Assembly (NCBI GenBank): GCA_026416095.1
Contig: JAOAFV010000036.1
Coordinates: 1-56,765 of the forward strand
From: Bacteroidales bacterium
GTDB taxonomy: Bacteria; Bacteroidota; Bacteroidia; Bacteroidales; GWA2-32-17
Length of the DNA stretch: 56,765 bases
Direction of reading: 5' to 3'
Shown: one piece after another, positions 47,954 through 56,636 of the stretch
How the letters are laid out: the number at the start of each line of letters is the position of its first letter
Numbering within the stretch: position 1 is the first letter of the stretch
Translations under genes and position numbers: made by a program
Notes under the pieces: generated by a model
The model's input: only the letters and a program-made list of their open reading frames with translations
Told to the model about the DNA's origin: nothing
Database searches by the model: none

Positions 47954-48949
47954 TTAATAAATAATTACTTCAGGTTCAAGCAAAACGTTAAATCTATTAT
48001 AAACCTTTTCTCTAATGAATTCAGAAAATTCAAGTATTTCTTCGCCAGTTGCATTATTAAAATTAACAATAATTAAAGGATGAGAGTAAGTTCCTGTATT
48101 TTTATATCTATAATTTTTAAGACCACATTTTTCAATAAGCCACGCAGCAGGTACTTTGTAAGAAGTTTCGTTAATAATGAAACATGGCAAATCGGGATAT
48201 TCTGAACAAATATTCTGATATTGCTCTTTACTAATAATTGGATTTTTAAAAAAACTTCCAGCATTACCAAGGTTTTTATAATTTGGTAATTTTTGTCGCC
48301 GTTCTTCTATTATTGCATGTCGCATATTAAACGAATTTATTGGTTTGGTGTTAAAATAATCTTTTATGTTTCCATAAGAAACATTAATACAGTTAATTCC
48401 TTTAACTAACTTAAAAATAACTTCTGTAATAATATATTCTGTATTGTTTTTAAATATACTGTTTCTGTATTCAAATTTAATTTCAGAGTTAAAAAAGTCA
48501 ATTTGCTTATTTTGTAGAATACTGAATGCACGAACTTTATAAATATATTTTGACACTTCTTCTCCATAAGCTCCTATATTGTTAATAACAGCTGCTCCTA
48601 CTGTACCCGGAATTCCCGACATATTTTCCAGTCCACAAAACTTATTGCTTACTAAAAATTCTACAAATTCGTCCCATATTTCTCCTGCTTTTACTGTGAA
48701 ATGTATTTCATTTTCGTTTTCATAACTTTTAAAAATTCCTTTTGTTCTTATAAGAATTATTTCTTTAGGTATTCTTACAAAAAGTATATTACTTCCTTCA
48801 CCTAATAGAACAGAAGTTTTATTAATGATACCCGAAAAGTCAATTTTTTTAAAATCTTCATCATTTTGTATTACTATTACTTTTTCAATTAAAGCAGAAA
48901 TACGAAAAGTATTAAAATTTTTGAGATCCTGATTGTACAGAGTTACCAT
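47954..48949 (-). CDS. murB: UDP-N-acetylenolpyruvoylglucosamine reductase
   Basis: 331 residues from the ATG at 48949 (MVTLYNQDLKNFNTFRISAL); a longer GTG-started frame would overlap the neighbour by 89 bp. NADPH/FAD enzyme that makes UDP-MurNAc in the cytoplasm. FAD-binding motifs: NTFRI, LGEGSNILF, GLENMSGIPGTVGAAVINNI with AYG. Catalytic-site motifs: the FEYRNSIFK arginine segment, NAGSFFKNP (active-site Ser) and the C-terminal LEPEVIIY (Glu). It overlaps the end of the endonuclease-family gene upstream by 38 bp in another frame, suggesting coupling. Confidence 0.95.
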   Translation of the reverse strand: MVTLYNQDLKNFNTFRISALIEKVIVIQNDEDFKKIDFSGIINKTSVLLGEGSNILFVRIPKEIILIRTKGIFKSYENENEIHFTVKAGEIWDEFVEFLVSNKFCGLENMSGIPGTVGAAVINNIGAYGEEVSKYIYKVRAFSILQNKQIDFFNSEIKFEYRNSIFKNNTEYIITEVIFKLVKGINCINVSYGNIKDYFNTKPINSFNMRHAIIEERRQKLPNYKNLGNAGSFFKNPIISKEQYQNICSEYPDLPCFIINETSYKVPAAWLIEKCGLKNYRYKNTGTYSHPLIIVNFNNATGEEILEFSEFIREKVYNRFNVLLEPEVIIY

Positions 48950-49982
48950 TAGTTTTTTTTTTAAGTATACAATACGAAGGAAAATGATCTGAATAGCCAC
49001 CTATATAATTGTCGCCCACATAAGTTCTGAAAGGATAGCCTTTAAATTTACCTTCTTTCTGCTGTAGGTATGGTGCATTAAATATTCCAGCTTTATAAAA
49101 TTTATATTTTTTATTTGCTTTATCGCATACAAGAGCATAAGAAACAATAACTTGATCGAAAAGGTTCCATTTATCATTAAAAGCTAACGATCCAACGCCT
49201 TTTTTAAAAAGATTTTCGGTGGGATTATAAAAATAACCCATTTCAGTTTTTTGGGGCTTATTAGAAGTTTTTATAACTTCTTTAATGCTTTTGTTTGTGG
49301 GATCATCGTTAAAATCGCCAATAAGTATGATAGACGATAAAGTATCGATGGCAAGTAATGAATCGACGATATTACGACATATTTTAGAAGCATATATTCT
49401 TCTATGCTCCGATTGAGCTTCACCACCACGCCTCGATGGCCAATGATTAACAATTACATGAATTAACTCACCATAGAGTAGGCCACTTACCAACAAAATA
49501 TCGCGTGTTGTATATGAAGTGTCATCTTGAAAAATTATTTTATACGGTTTTGAATTTAAAGGAACAAACGACTTTTTATTATAAATAAAAGCCACATCTA
49601 CTCCACGATAGTATCGAGAATCATAATGTATAAAATCATAATCAGCATTTTGAAGGTTATCTGAAGCAATTAAATCGGCAAGAACGGTCTTATTTTCTAC
49701 TTCACATAATCCAATAATATCTGGCATTTTTTTTACTGTAGAAGCACCAATGTCTGATATTACAAAGCTTAAATTTTTTAATTTTTCTTTGTATTTTTGC
49801 GTATTCCAGCACTTTTTTGAGTTTGGTAAAAATTCATTATCGTCTGTATATGGATCGTCAATTGTGTCGTAGAGATTTTCAACGTTGTAAAAACAAATTA
49901 ATGCATACTTTTGCGATATTAAGTAACCTTTACTTATAGTTATTACAATAACTGTAATTAAGATATAAAAATGCAATTTCAT
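48912..49982 (-). CDS. Exported endonuclease/exonuclease/phosphatase (EEP) family protein
   Basis: 356 residues with an N-terminal signal or anchor helix (MKLHFYILITVIVITISKGY). EEP-fold residues: FYNVENLYD, the metal-binding Glu in GLCEVENKTV, VNHWPSRRGG (His), GDFNDDPTN (Asp/Asn) and YSDHFPS near the C-terminus. This is the DNase I-like metallohydrolase fold, with nuclease or phosphodiesterase activity; the substrate cannot be told. Bacteroidota often carry such exported members. It starts 1 bp after the methyltransferase gene ends. Confidence 0.88.
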   Translation of the reverse strand: MKLHFYILITVIVITISKGYLISQKYALICFYNVENLYDTIDDPYTDDNEFLPNSKKCWNTQKYKEKLKNLSFVISDIGASTVKKMPDIIGLCEVENKTVLADLIASDNLQNADYDFIHYDSRYYRGVDVAFIYNKKSFVPLNSKPYKIIFQDDTSYTTRDILLVSGLLYGELIHVIVNHWPSRRGGEAQSEHRRIYASKICRNIVDSLLAIDTLSSIILIGDFNDDPTNKSIKEVIKTSNKPQKTEMGYFYNPTENLFKKGVGSLAFNDKWNLFDQVIVSYALVCDKANKKYKFYKAGIFNAPYLQQKEGKFKGYPFRTYVGDNYIGGYSDHFPSYCILKKKTNGNSVQSGSQKF

Positions 49983-49983
49983 A

Positions 49984-50865
49984 TTACTTTATATTAATAA
50001 CTTGGATAAAAATACCAGCCGAAATTTTTTTATTAAATTTATCGGAAATATAAAGTTCGCCTGAAATAAAATAATTGGGCTTATATATTGAGTTAATAAT
50101 ATTTTCGAGTACTACAACAGATATTCCAGGGGAATATACATTTAAGAGTAAGAAGTAATTTTCTTTTTCAATTATATTGTAAATGTATTTCATAAGCAAG
50201 TATAAATGTTGTTCTAATTTCCATATTTCTCCTTTAGGGCCATGTCCAAACGTTGGCGGATCTAAAATTACACCATTGTATTTATTGTTTCTTTTAATCT
50301 CGCGTTTAACAAATTTAATTGCATCATCAATGATCCACCTTATTGAATTAATATTGTTCAATTTAGCATTATAACATGCCTGCATTACAGCTGACTTTAA
50401 ACTATCAACATGAGTAACCGATGCTCCTGCTTTAGCACAAACAATGCTTGAAATACCTGTATAGGCAAAAAGGTTTAATATGTTTAACTTTTTATTGTAA
50501 TTTTTAATTATTTTCCATAAGAAATCCCAATTGTAGGCTTGTTCAGGGAAAATCCCAATATTTTTAAAAGAGCTTATTTTTAAGTTTATTTTTATCTTGT
50601 TTTTATCACTTCCATTTACCGGATATTCAATATTCCATGTATCAATAGCATGTTTTAACTGTCGCCATTTACCGGAATTAGATGTTTCGGGCACATACTC
50701 AAGTTGAGCAAGGGTATACCATTCCTTTTCTGAAAGAGATGGCTCCCATAAAGCTTGAGACTCTGGTCTGATAATAATAACATTATTAAATCGTTCTAAC
50801 TTTTTATAATTTCCAGAATCAATAAGTTCGTAATCTTTCCAGTATGATGGTATTGTATAAAACAC
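49984..50865 (-). CDS. RlmI-like class I SAM-dependent methyltransferase
   Basis: 293 residues, GTG start at 50865; no ATG is near and the -7 element lies 4 bp upstream, so the transcript may be nearly leaderless. Rossmann methyltransferase motifs: LNLFAYTGISSIVCAKAGA (motif I), the acidic SVTHVDSLKSAV, AIKFV and the catalytic-loop DPPTFGHGPKGEIWKLE. This fits the RlmI/RlmK-type group, which methylates rRNA, though here the N-terminal PUA domain is replaced by a short region. The substrate is unproven. Confidence 0.85.
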   Translation of the reverse strand: MFYTIPSYWKDYELIDSGNYKKLERFNNVIIIRPESQALWEPSLSEKEWYTLAQLEYVPETSNSGKWRQLKHAIDTWNIEYPVNGSDKNKIKINLKISSFKNIGIFPEQAYNWDFLWKIIKNYNKKLNILNLFAYTGISSIVCAKAGASVTHVDSLKSAVMQACYNAKLNNINSIRWIIDDAIKFVKREIKRNNKYNGVILDPPTFGHGPKGEIWKLEQHLYLLMKYIYNIIEKENYFLLLNVYSPGISVVVLENIINSIYKPNYFISGELYISDKFNKKISAGIFIQVINIK

Positions 50866-50869
50866 AAAT

Positions 50870-50878
50870 GCAAAGATA
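50870..50878 (-). promoter_or_regulatory. Promoter -7 element for the methyltransferase/EEP/murB run
   Basis: Minus strand TATCTTTGC fully matches TAnnTTTGC; a -33 TTG lies at 50897-50899, 18 bp upstream. The element is only 4 bp from the GTG start, so translation is probably leaderless or nearly so. Confidence 0.65.
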
Positions 50879-50913
50879 AATTATAATTCAAAAAAACAAT
50901 TCATAATTAATCT

Positions 50914-52896
50914 TCAAAAATTTATTAATACAAACATTATATCATCGGTTTGTTTAAATTTAGAAGTTAATTCTTCATATAAAGCGTTTATATGGTTCTT
51001 TTGATTTTCATAATCAGATTTTGAAAGATAGATTAGATTGTCGAAGAGTTTATCTAAATATTTATTTTTATAAACTTCTTTATATTGGTCTACAAAACCA
51101 TCGGTGTATAAAAACAATTTAGTGTTTTTTGAAATTTTAATTTTTTTTGTTAAAAAGGCATAGTCATCAGGTATTTCACCAATAGTTACTTTATCGCCTT
51201 CATGAACACTTACGGTATTATTTTCGACAGTGGCAAAAGAGAGGTTAGCCGAAGAAAAACTTAATTCATAAGAATTTAAATCGATTTTGATAATAACAAT
51301 CTCAAGGCCATCTTCACTTATTTTTGTTTCTTTATTATGTTTATTCCAATTTTTATTCATGAACGACAATATATCAGAAGGCAAAGTGTTTTCTGTAATG
51401 TGTATTGAAGCTTCATTTAATAGATTATAGGCCTTAATTGATACTAATGCCGAAGCAATACCATGACCAATAGAATCGGCAATAGAAATGAAAACAAAGT
51501 TACCTTTATGAAAAATCCACCCAAAATCGCCGCTAACAATAACTTTAGGTTTATTAAGTACTATTGATTGGGGGAACACTTCGCCCAAATGTTTTTCAAA
51601 AGGTATCATTATTTTTTGTAAAACAGAAGCATAATGAAGCCCATCCATAATCTGGTTATTAGATTGTTTTAGTTGAGTATTAACTACTTCAAGTTCTTTC
51701 AGCGCAGCATTAAGTTCTTTTGTTTTACTTGCTATTTCATTATATTGTTGTCTTAATTTTTTGTTGTAACGAGTTCGCTGAATATAAAAGTTAATAAGAG
51801 TAATAATCATTACAAAAAATATAAGAGAAGATACAATTAGGTAATTTCTTTCTGCTCTTATTTTTTGTTCTTTTTCTTTTAATATTTTTATTTCTTGTTC
51901 TTTATTTTTTAGTTCAAATTTATAATGTAATTGCAATAGTTGTTTTCTTGTTTCTTCGTTTTGTATTGTATCTGATACCTTTATATACAAATTTAAAAAG
52001 TTATATGCATCCTTATATTTATTAAGCTGTTGATTAACATTAGCAAGTTTGAAGTAATAGTCTCTTTTAGAGTTTATTGCTTGCAAACTATCAGCAATTT
52101 TCAGGGCAAGTGAATAATATTTTAAAGACTCTTTATAATTAGCCTGGTCTTTATAAATATCGCCTAACAAACTATAAATCAACGAAATATCTAAGTATGA
52201 CCTTAATTTTTGAGCTATTTTTAAAGCCCTGTTGAGAGAAATTTTAGCTTGAAGAAAATCTTTTTGTTTTATCGAAATAGAAGATATTCCAAGCAAACTA
52301 TACAAAATTCCTTCATAGTTTTTGTTTAGTTCTTCTATAGATAAGCTTCTACGATAACATCTATATGCATCTCTATAATTTTCGAGTAATTCATATATTT
52401 GACCTAACCGATATAAATTATTAAGTGTTAAATTAGATATTTCTCCTTCAATTTTTTCAAGAGACTTTTTCAAATAATATATTGCAAGGTTAAATTTTTT
52501 TTGCAAATAATACACATTTCCAATATTATAATATATCTCAGCAAGGTAATTTCTGTTTTTTAACGTTATTGCATAATCGTACGCTTTATTGAAACAATTA
52601 AGAGCACCAATATGATCTCCCAGAGTTAATTTCATAGAACCAATTAATATAAGATTTTTACAAATTCCTTCAAAATAATTAGACAGCTCGGCATATTCAA
52701 GCGCTTTGGAAGCCAATTCGTAAGCTTCCTTTAAATTAGTAGCTTTAATTCCATTTGCTATTTTATACAAATAATCACTTTTTTGTATATTGGTTTTTAA
52801 TTTTTGCACGTACATGCTAATCGAGTCACTTTTGGCTATCTTATTTAACCAAGAAAAAATAAAAAAAATTAATAATATTTTTCCCACTAACTTCAT
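50914..52896 (-). CDS. TPR-containing SpoIIE/PP2C-type serine phosphatase, membrane-anchored
   Basis: 660 residues. A signal peptide (~1-23) precedes TPR repeats (~40-320: NYLAEIYYNIGNVYYLQKKF, DISLIYSLLGDIYKDQANYK), a coiled coil and a membrane helix (~352-374: LIVSSLIFFVMIITLINFYI), another coiled coil (~378-415), then the PPM/SpoIIE domain (~425-660). Metal-binding aspartates are kept in VSGDFGW, ADSIGHGIASALVS and the C-terminal TDDIMFVLINF, with LYTDGFVDQYKE. TPRs would sit in the periplasm and the phosphatase in the cytoplasm. This resembles RsbU-type control of anti-sigma partners; none is adjacent. Confidence 0.9.
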   Translation of the reverse strand: MKLVGKILLIFFIFSWLNKIAKSDSISMYVQKLKTNIQKSDYLYKIANGIKATNLKEAYELASKALEYAELSNYFEGICKNLILIGSMKLTLGDHIGALNCFNKAYDYAITLKNRNYLAEIYYNIGNVYYLQKKFNLAIYYLKKSLEKIEGEISNLTLNNLYRLGQIYELLENYRDAYRCYRRSLSIEELNKNYEGILYSLLGISSISIKQKDFLQAKISLNRALKIAQKLRSYLDISLIYSLLGDIYKDQANYKESLKYYSLALKIADSLQAINSKRDYYFKLANVNQQLNKYKDAYNFLNLYIKVSDTIQNEETRKQLLQLHYKFELKNKEQEIKILKEKEQKIRAERNYLIVSSLIFFVMIITLINFYIQRTRYNKKLRQQYNEIASKTKELNAALKELEVVNTQLKQSNNQIMDGLHYASVLQKIMIPFEKHLGEVFPQSIVLNKPKVIVSGDFGWIFHKGNFVFISIADSIGHGIASALVSIKAYNLLNEASIHITENTLPSDILSFMNKNWNKHNKETKISEDGLEIVIIKIDLNSYELSFSSANLSFATVENNTVSVHEGDKVTIGEIPDDYAFLTKKIKISKNTKLFLYTDGFVDQYKEVYKNKYLDKLFDNLIYLSKSDYENQKNHINALYEELTSKFKQTDDIMFVLINF

Positions 52897-52914
52897 ATAA
52901 ATGCTTTTTTATTT

Positions 52915-52922
52915 CAAATTTA
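52915..52922 (-). promoter_or_regulatory. Promoter -7 element for the TPR/SpoIIE phosphatase gene
   Basis: Minus strand TAAATTTG matches TAnnTTTG, 18 bp before the ATG at 52896. A TTG at 52939-52941 is 16 bp away, shorter than the usual 19. Confidence 0.52.
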
Positions 52923-53066
52923 ACAAAAAAATTAATTCCAAAAAAACTAAATAAAATATTTAGAGCTGCATTAGTCTAAAAATGCATTACTACAAACTTT
53001 TTATTTTTATAAACTTTAATTTTATTAACAGCATAAAAATCATAAGTAAGATTAACTATCGGAAAA

Positions 53067-53105
53067 CTTATGAAGTTTTTAATAACTTAGCTGTTACTTC
53101 GTAAG
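53067..53105. repeat. Imperfect inverted repeat in the gene-free region
   Basis: CTTATGAAG (53067-53075) pairs with CTTCGTAAG (53097-53105) through nine positions including one G-U. The 21-base loop contains a smaller TAAC/GTTA stem. No T-run follows on either strand. Role unknown. Confidence 0.35.
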
Positions 53106-53493
53106 AAAATTAAATATAACGACTAATCTCAATTTTTTTATGATTACAATTGCTTCGTTAATTTCATAAGTAATTTACAGCCCATAATTATTTCAAGCTT
53201 GTTTAGCACTAAGAAAAGGTACTTAAGGTACTTATAATATCTGAGACTAATAATTTTTAAAATAGGTCTTTACTATTAGTCATAGAAAATTCATAATTCA
53301 ATTACAAACAATATGGGCAACATAATAAACTATGGTTTAAAAAGGCTGGGCAAAAAGAGTTACTTTTATTTTGACAATTTTTGGTTACAAAATTCTTAAA
53401 TAAAATATTTATTTTTTATGCTCATAGTTATCTTCTTAAAATAAATTCAGGTGCTATTTTATTATTACACTTCTTCAAATACCCTTAGCCTAC

Positions 53494-53534
53494 GATTATT
53501 ATTGTAAAAAACTCTTTAATGGGCAATAATAATC
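53494..53534. repeat. Perfect 11-bp inverted repeat downstream of the phosphatase-superfamily gene
   Basis: Arms GATTATTATTG (53494-53504) and CAATAATAATC (53524-53534) with a 19-base spacer, 38 bp past the stop of the minus-strand gene at 53573. No T-run follows on the minus strand, so it is a poor intrinsic terminator. It may stabilise the 3' end of the mRNA or be the trace of an element. Confidence 0.5.
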
Positions 53535-53572
53535 TTGTATAGCATAAACATTAGTAGGTTATAATTCTATTT

Positions 53573-55024
53573 TCAAAGATCATTATAAATTCTGCTTTGC
53601 AATAAATCATTCAGGCCAGCAGGTTTATCTTGCAAAAGATCAATATTAAAATTAAACTCATACTTTAATACATACCTGAAAGTATTTACAGCCGAAATAT
53701 TGTTATAAAGCCATTTTTTATTTTCAAGGTAAATAGCATTAAAAATATATGTTCTACATTTTACAAAATCATTACGATTACCACCACTATAAAAAGGCCC
53801 ATGATCGGACTGAATAATTATAATCGGTTTTGTTATAGCAAACTTATATTTTTCTAATATATTATTAACAATTGCCATAATTTCTTTAACAACAAAAAGA
53901 GTTTGTTCGCCATAAGCATTTTTAGGATCCCACACGTTATCGGAAAAACTATTTACTGGCTTTAATTCCCCATTTCTATTAAACACAAAAGGCGGATGTG
54001 GACAAACAATATGTGCAAATAAAAATTTTGGGGATGACAATTTAAAATTAAAGTTTTTTATAATTTCAAACTGCTTTTTTATTCTAATGTAAGGAACTAT
54101 TCCTACTAAATCGTCTAATCTAAAAATTGTATTTTTTAAAATACCCCTTTCATAATCATTAAGAATATCATTATATAAATATTCATCGGTACAGACAAAA
54201 TTATTACTTATTGTATAACCAGATTTAACAACGTATATTTTGTACCCATTAGATTTAAAAATGTTAAAAACTAAATTATTATTTACATTAACTGATTCAC
54301 TGCCTTCAATGTATTTCATGTTCAATGTAGAATGTAATGCTTGTGGTGTAGAATAATAATTTGCAATAGAACTTGTACTTACAAAAAAACCTTTCTTCTC
54401 TAAGAACTTAACAAAAGTGTCGATGTTTATGTTATAATATTTTTTTAAAATATTTTGATTAGCAAAACCATCAATAATAATATAAAAAATATCGGGCTTT
54501 TTATTGCCTGGAAGTTTTATATTTATTTCTTTGCAGATACTTTTGTTAGTATTGTATTTATTTTTAAGAATACTTGTAATGCTATGTAAAATATTAAAAA
54601 TTATTAAAAAGATTAACAAAATATTTAACCATCGCGTTAAATTGTAAAAGTTATATTTTGAATATTTAACGAAAAAGTAAATAATTACACAAAACACAAA
54701 ATAAAATATTATAAGATACCTATGAATATTTGAAAATGGCCAAATATTAAGATAGTATAAGTATTCAATATAATCGTAAAAAAAACCATAAAATGAAAGT
54801 AAAAACAAAAAAAGAGTTACGAAAATACCAGCTTTCAAGGAGTTTTTATCAAAAACATAATAAGAAATACAAAATGCTAATACACTAACTAATACAGAGA
54901 AAACAAGTGGTCGTATAAGCATTTCTACTGTAAGAAGGTGAGCATTTTGTGAATACAAAAAAAGAGCTAGGTAAGGTAATATTAGAAAACTATGTATTGG
55001 GGTTAATGTTAGAATTTTTTTCAT
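53573..55024 (-). CDS. Alkaline-phosphatase-superfamily (sulfatase-like) membrane enzyme
   Basis: 483 residues. About five membrane helices (~10-155) precede a large sulfatase/phosphoethanolamine-transferase-like domain outside the membrane (~175-483). Its metal site is suggested by KPDIFYIIIDGFANQNILKK near the start of the domain, HIVCPHPPFVFN and IIIQSDHGPFYSGG near the end. The usual catalytic Thr/Cys region (ANYYSTPQALHSTLNMKY) is present in modified form. Such enzymes move phospho-groups onto glycans or lipids, or cleave sulfate. It overlaps the methyltransferase gene by 35 bp and is the third gene of the module that starts with the 51-residue membrane protein. Confidence 0.85.
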   Translation of the reverse strand: MKKILTLTPIHSFLILPYLALFLYSQNAHLLTVEMLIRPLVFSVLVSVLAFCISYYVFDKNSLKAGIFVTLFLFLLSFYGFFYDYIEYLYYLNIWPFSNIHRYLIIFYFVFCVIIYFFVKYSKYNFYNLTRWLNILLIFLIIFNILHSITSILKNKYNTNKSICKEINIKLPGNKKPDIFYIIIDGFANQNILKKYYNINIDTFVKFLEKKGFFVSTSSIANYYSTPQALHSTLNMKYIEGSESVNVNNNLVFNIFKSNGYKIYVVKSGYTISNNFVCTDEYLYNDILNDYERGILKNTIFRLDDLVGIVPYIRIKKQFEIIKNFNFKLSSPKFLFAHIVCPHPPFVFNRNGELKPVNSFSDNVWDPKNAYGEQTLFVVKEIMAIVNNILEKYKFAITKPIIIIQSDHGPFYSGGNRNDFVKCRTYIFNAIYLENKKWLYNNISAVNTFRYVLKYEFNFNIDLLQDKPAGLNDLLQSRIYNDL

Positions 55025-56381
55025 TTCTTATCATATTGTAGATAATTCTTTCTGAATTTGTTAACTTTTTGCTATCGACTATATTAAAATATTTGCTAAA
55101 AATAGATAAAAATTCATTTTCATTATAATCATTGTAAATGTCTTTCTTATTATAAAGTAATTTTTTAACTTGAATATCGTTTTTAGGAACAAATTCTATA
55201 ATCAGTTGCTTACTTAATAGAGCAAAAAGCTGTGCTATATAAGTTAACGGAATATTGTAAGTAATTCTTAAATGATGAATTATAGCTAATGCCAAAGAAA
55301 CATTATTTGTGTTAATTCGTGTTAAAAAACTTTTTCTTTCAAAATTTGCCCAACCTACAGAAGGACTTGGATTAGTAATATCCAACACTAAGGGCAAAAC
55401 ATTAGTAATTGGTTTAATATTCTGAAATAAGTTGTTAATTACATATGGATCGTTATCTATGGCAACATAATAATTAAATTTATTAAAAAAGTTTTTTATA
55501 AAATAGCATTCATTGCTACCTATATCTAAAACTCTGTAGTTACCTATGTTAGAAATACTTTGCAAAACAAAATTAGTTTTTTCATTTCTCGAAGTTGAAT
55601 CGTATGGGCAATCTAAATAATATTTATTCCATTTTGAATTTCTACAAATACTTAAACATTCAATTGATTCATATAAATGTTCAATTATATTTAACATTTT
55701 TTTCTTAGAGATAAAAATAGCTTGGGTAGGTATAAAATATTTTTTATTTGCATTTTTAATAGCTTTTGAATGTAGCACAACGTGTATTAAAGTAAGCAAG
55801 TTAAAATTTGATCTAAAAGGCAATATTTTTTTGGCAATCATCAATGGTATGCCATCTAAGAAATAAATAAGCCATTTCGAAAAATGAATATCTCGGTACT
55901 TCATTAGTAGTAATGGTACAATAAAATGTTCACAAAACTGCTTATAAGCTTTCCACGGTTGTCCTTCTTCATAAATTTCAAATGAAGTGGTATCGATAAA
56001 AATTGGCCTTGTTCCTAGGAATTGAACATTATAAGCACTAGCATCTTTTAACGAAAATCCATTATTTATAGCTTCATGTTGAATTTCAAGAGTTAGTAAT
56101 GCTGCTTCTTTAATCTGATTAAAAGACCACTCATAGGGGTACGATATAAAAGGTATCTTACTATGTTTTAAAACAATAGATTTCTCGTTGTGCGATATTT
56201 CTTCATGAAAAATAAGAAGTTCTTTTTTTATCAGCCTTTCAATAAAACCATTTTTTTTTAAAAGTTTATAAGTTTCAAAGTATGAAGGATAAATTTTTCT
56301 AAATACATTATTATTTTGTTCATAGATTTGGCCATTTGGATCTTTAAACGACCCCTTTTCAATAAAGTGATCTTCTATCAT
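54990..56381 (-). CDS. Kinase-like/class I SAM methyltransferase fusion (NoeA-like)
   Basis: 463 residues from the ATG at 56381 (MIEDHFIEKGSFKDPNGQIY); the longer frame from a TTG at 56441 is rejected because it overlaps a small gene. The N-terminal half contains GFSLKDASAYNVQFLGTRPI then FIDTTSFE, like the catalytic loop (D....N) and metal-binding Asp of the protein-kinase/APH fold. The C-terminal half (~295-463) is a Rossmann methyltransferase, YRVLDIGSNECYFIKNFF with the acidic YVAIDNDPYVI and ALAIIHHLRI. NoeA-like proteins occur in polysaccharide and nodulation loci; the substrate is unknown. It overlaps both neighbours, indicating tight coupling. Confidence 0.82.
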   Translation of the reverse strand: MIEDHFIEKGSFKDPNGQIYEQNNNVFRKIYPSYFETYKLLKKNGFIERLIKKELLIFHEEISHNEKSIVLKHSKIPFISYPYEWSFNQIKEAALLTLEIQHEAINNGFSLKDASAYNVQFLGTRPIFIDTTSFEIYEEGQPWKAYKQFCEHFIVPLLLMKYRDIHFSKWLIYFLDGIPLMIAKKILPFRSNFNLLTLIHVVLHSKAIKNANKKYFIPTQAIFISKKKMLNIIEHLYESIECLSICRNSKWNKYYLDCPYDSTSRNEKTNFVLQSISNIGNYRVLDIGSNECYFIKNFFNKFNYYVAIDNDPYVINNLFQNIKPITNVLPLVLDITNPSPSVGWANFERKSFLTRINTNNVSLALAIIHHLRITYNIPLTYIAQLFALLSKQLIIEFVPKNDIQVKKLLYNKKDIYNDYNENEFLSIFSKYFNIVDSKKLTNSERIIYNMIRNEKNSNINPNT

Positions 56382-56514
56382 TATTTTTATCTTTTTTCCA
56401 GAAAGCAATAAATCTCCATATTCTCTTAAAAAAAACAACAATTGTAACCATTGCAGCTACTATTAACTGAAACAACAAACTTCCATTCCCAGGGTCTATA
56501 TACAACAGATTCAT
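56359..56514 (-). CDS. Small YIDPGTGS-type membrane protein
   Basis: 51 residues. The start MNLLYIDPGNGSLLFQLIVA is followed by one membrane helix (AAMVTIVVFF) and a basic, aromatic tail (KRIWRFIAFW, then KKDKNN). The YIDPG(N/T)GS opening is characteristic of a small-protein family that I recall being encoded beside sulfatase-like and polysaccharide genes. It overlaps the methyltransferase start by 23 bp, so the two are probably translated together. It is short enough to be missed by gene finders. The helix-plus-basic-tail form suggests an inner-membrane adaptor. Confidence 0.72.
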   Translation of the reverse strand: MNLLYIDPGNGSLLFQLIVAAMVTIVVFFKRIWRFIAFWKKDKNNDRRSLY

Positions 56515-56636
56515 ATAAAAACCTATTTCCTTCCTGTTAGATAATTATGCTTTTTCATTAAAAACAAAAAAATTAAAATTATCATTTTTTTTTAATACAA
56601 ATAAACAAAAACTAAAGTTTTTTTCAAATAAACTTT

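Larger units (their letters stand above)
52923..53572. other. Gene-free stretch with two inverted repeats
   Basis: About 650 bp with no credible coding frame. It holds a 9-bp stem (53067-53105, one G-U pair), a tandem 9-bp duplication AAGGTACTT (53216-53233), and a perfect 11-bp inverted repeat near the phosphatase-superfamily gene (53494-53534). No known RNA or transposon ends were recognised. Confidence 0.5.

Noticed and set aside
47954-49000. A longer murB start at a GTG (49000)
   Set aside because: It would overlap the upstream gene by 89 bp and adds a peptide not found in MurB; the ATG at 48949 fits the family.
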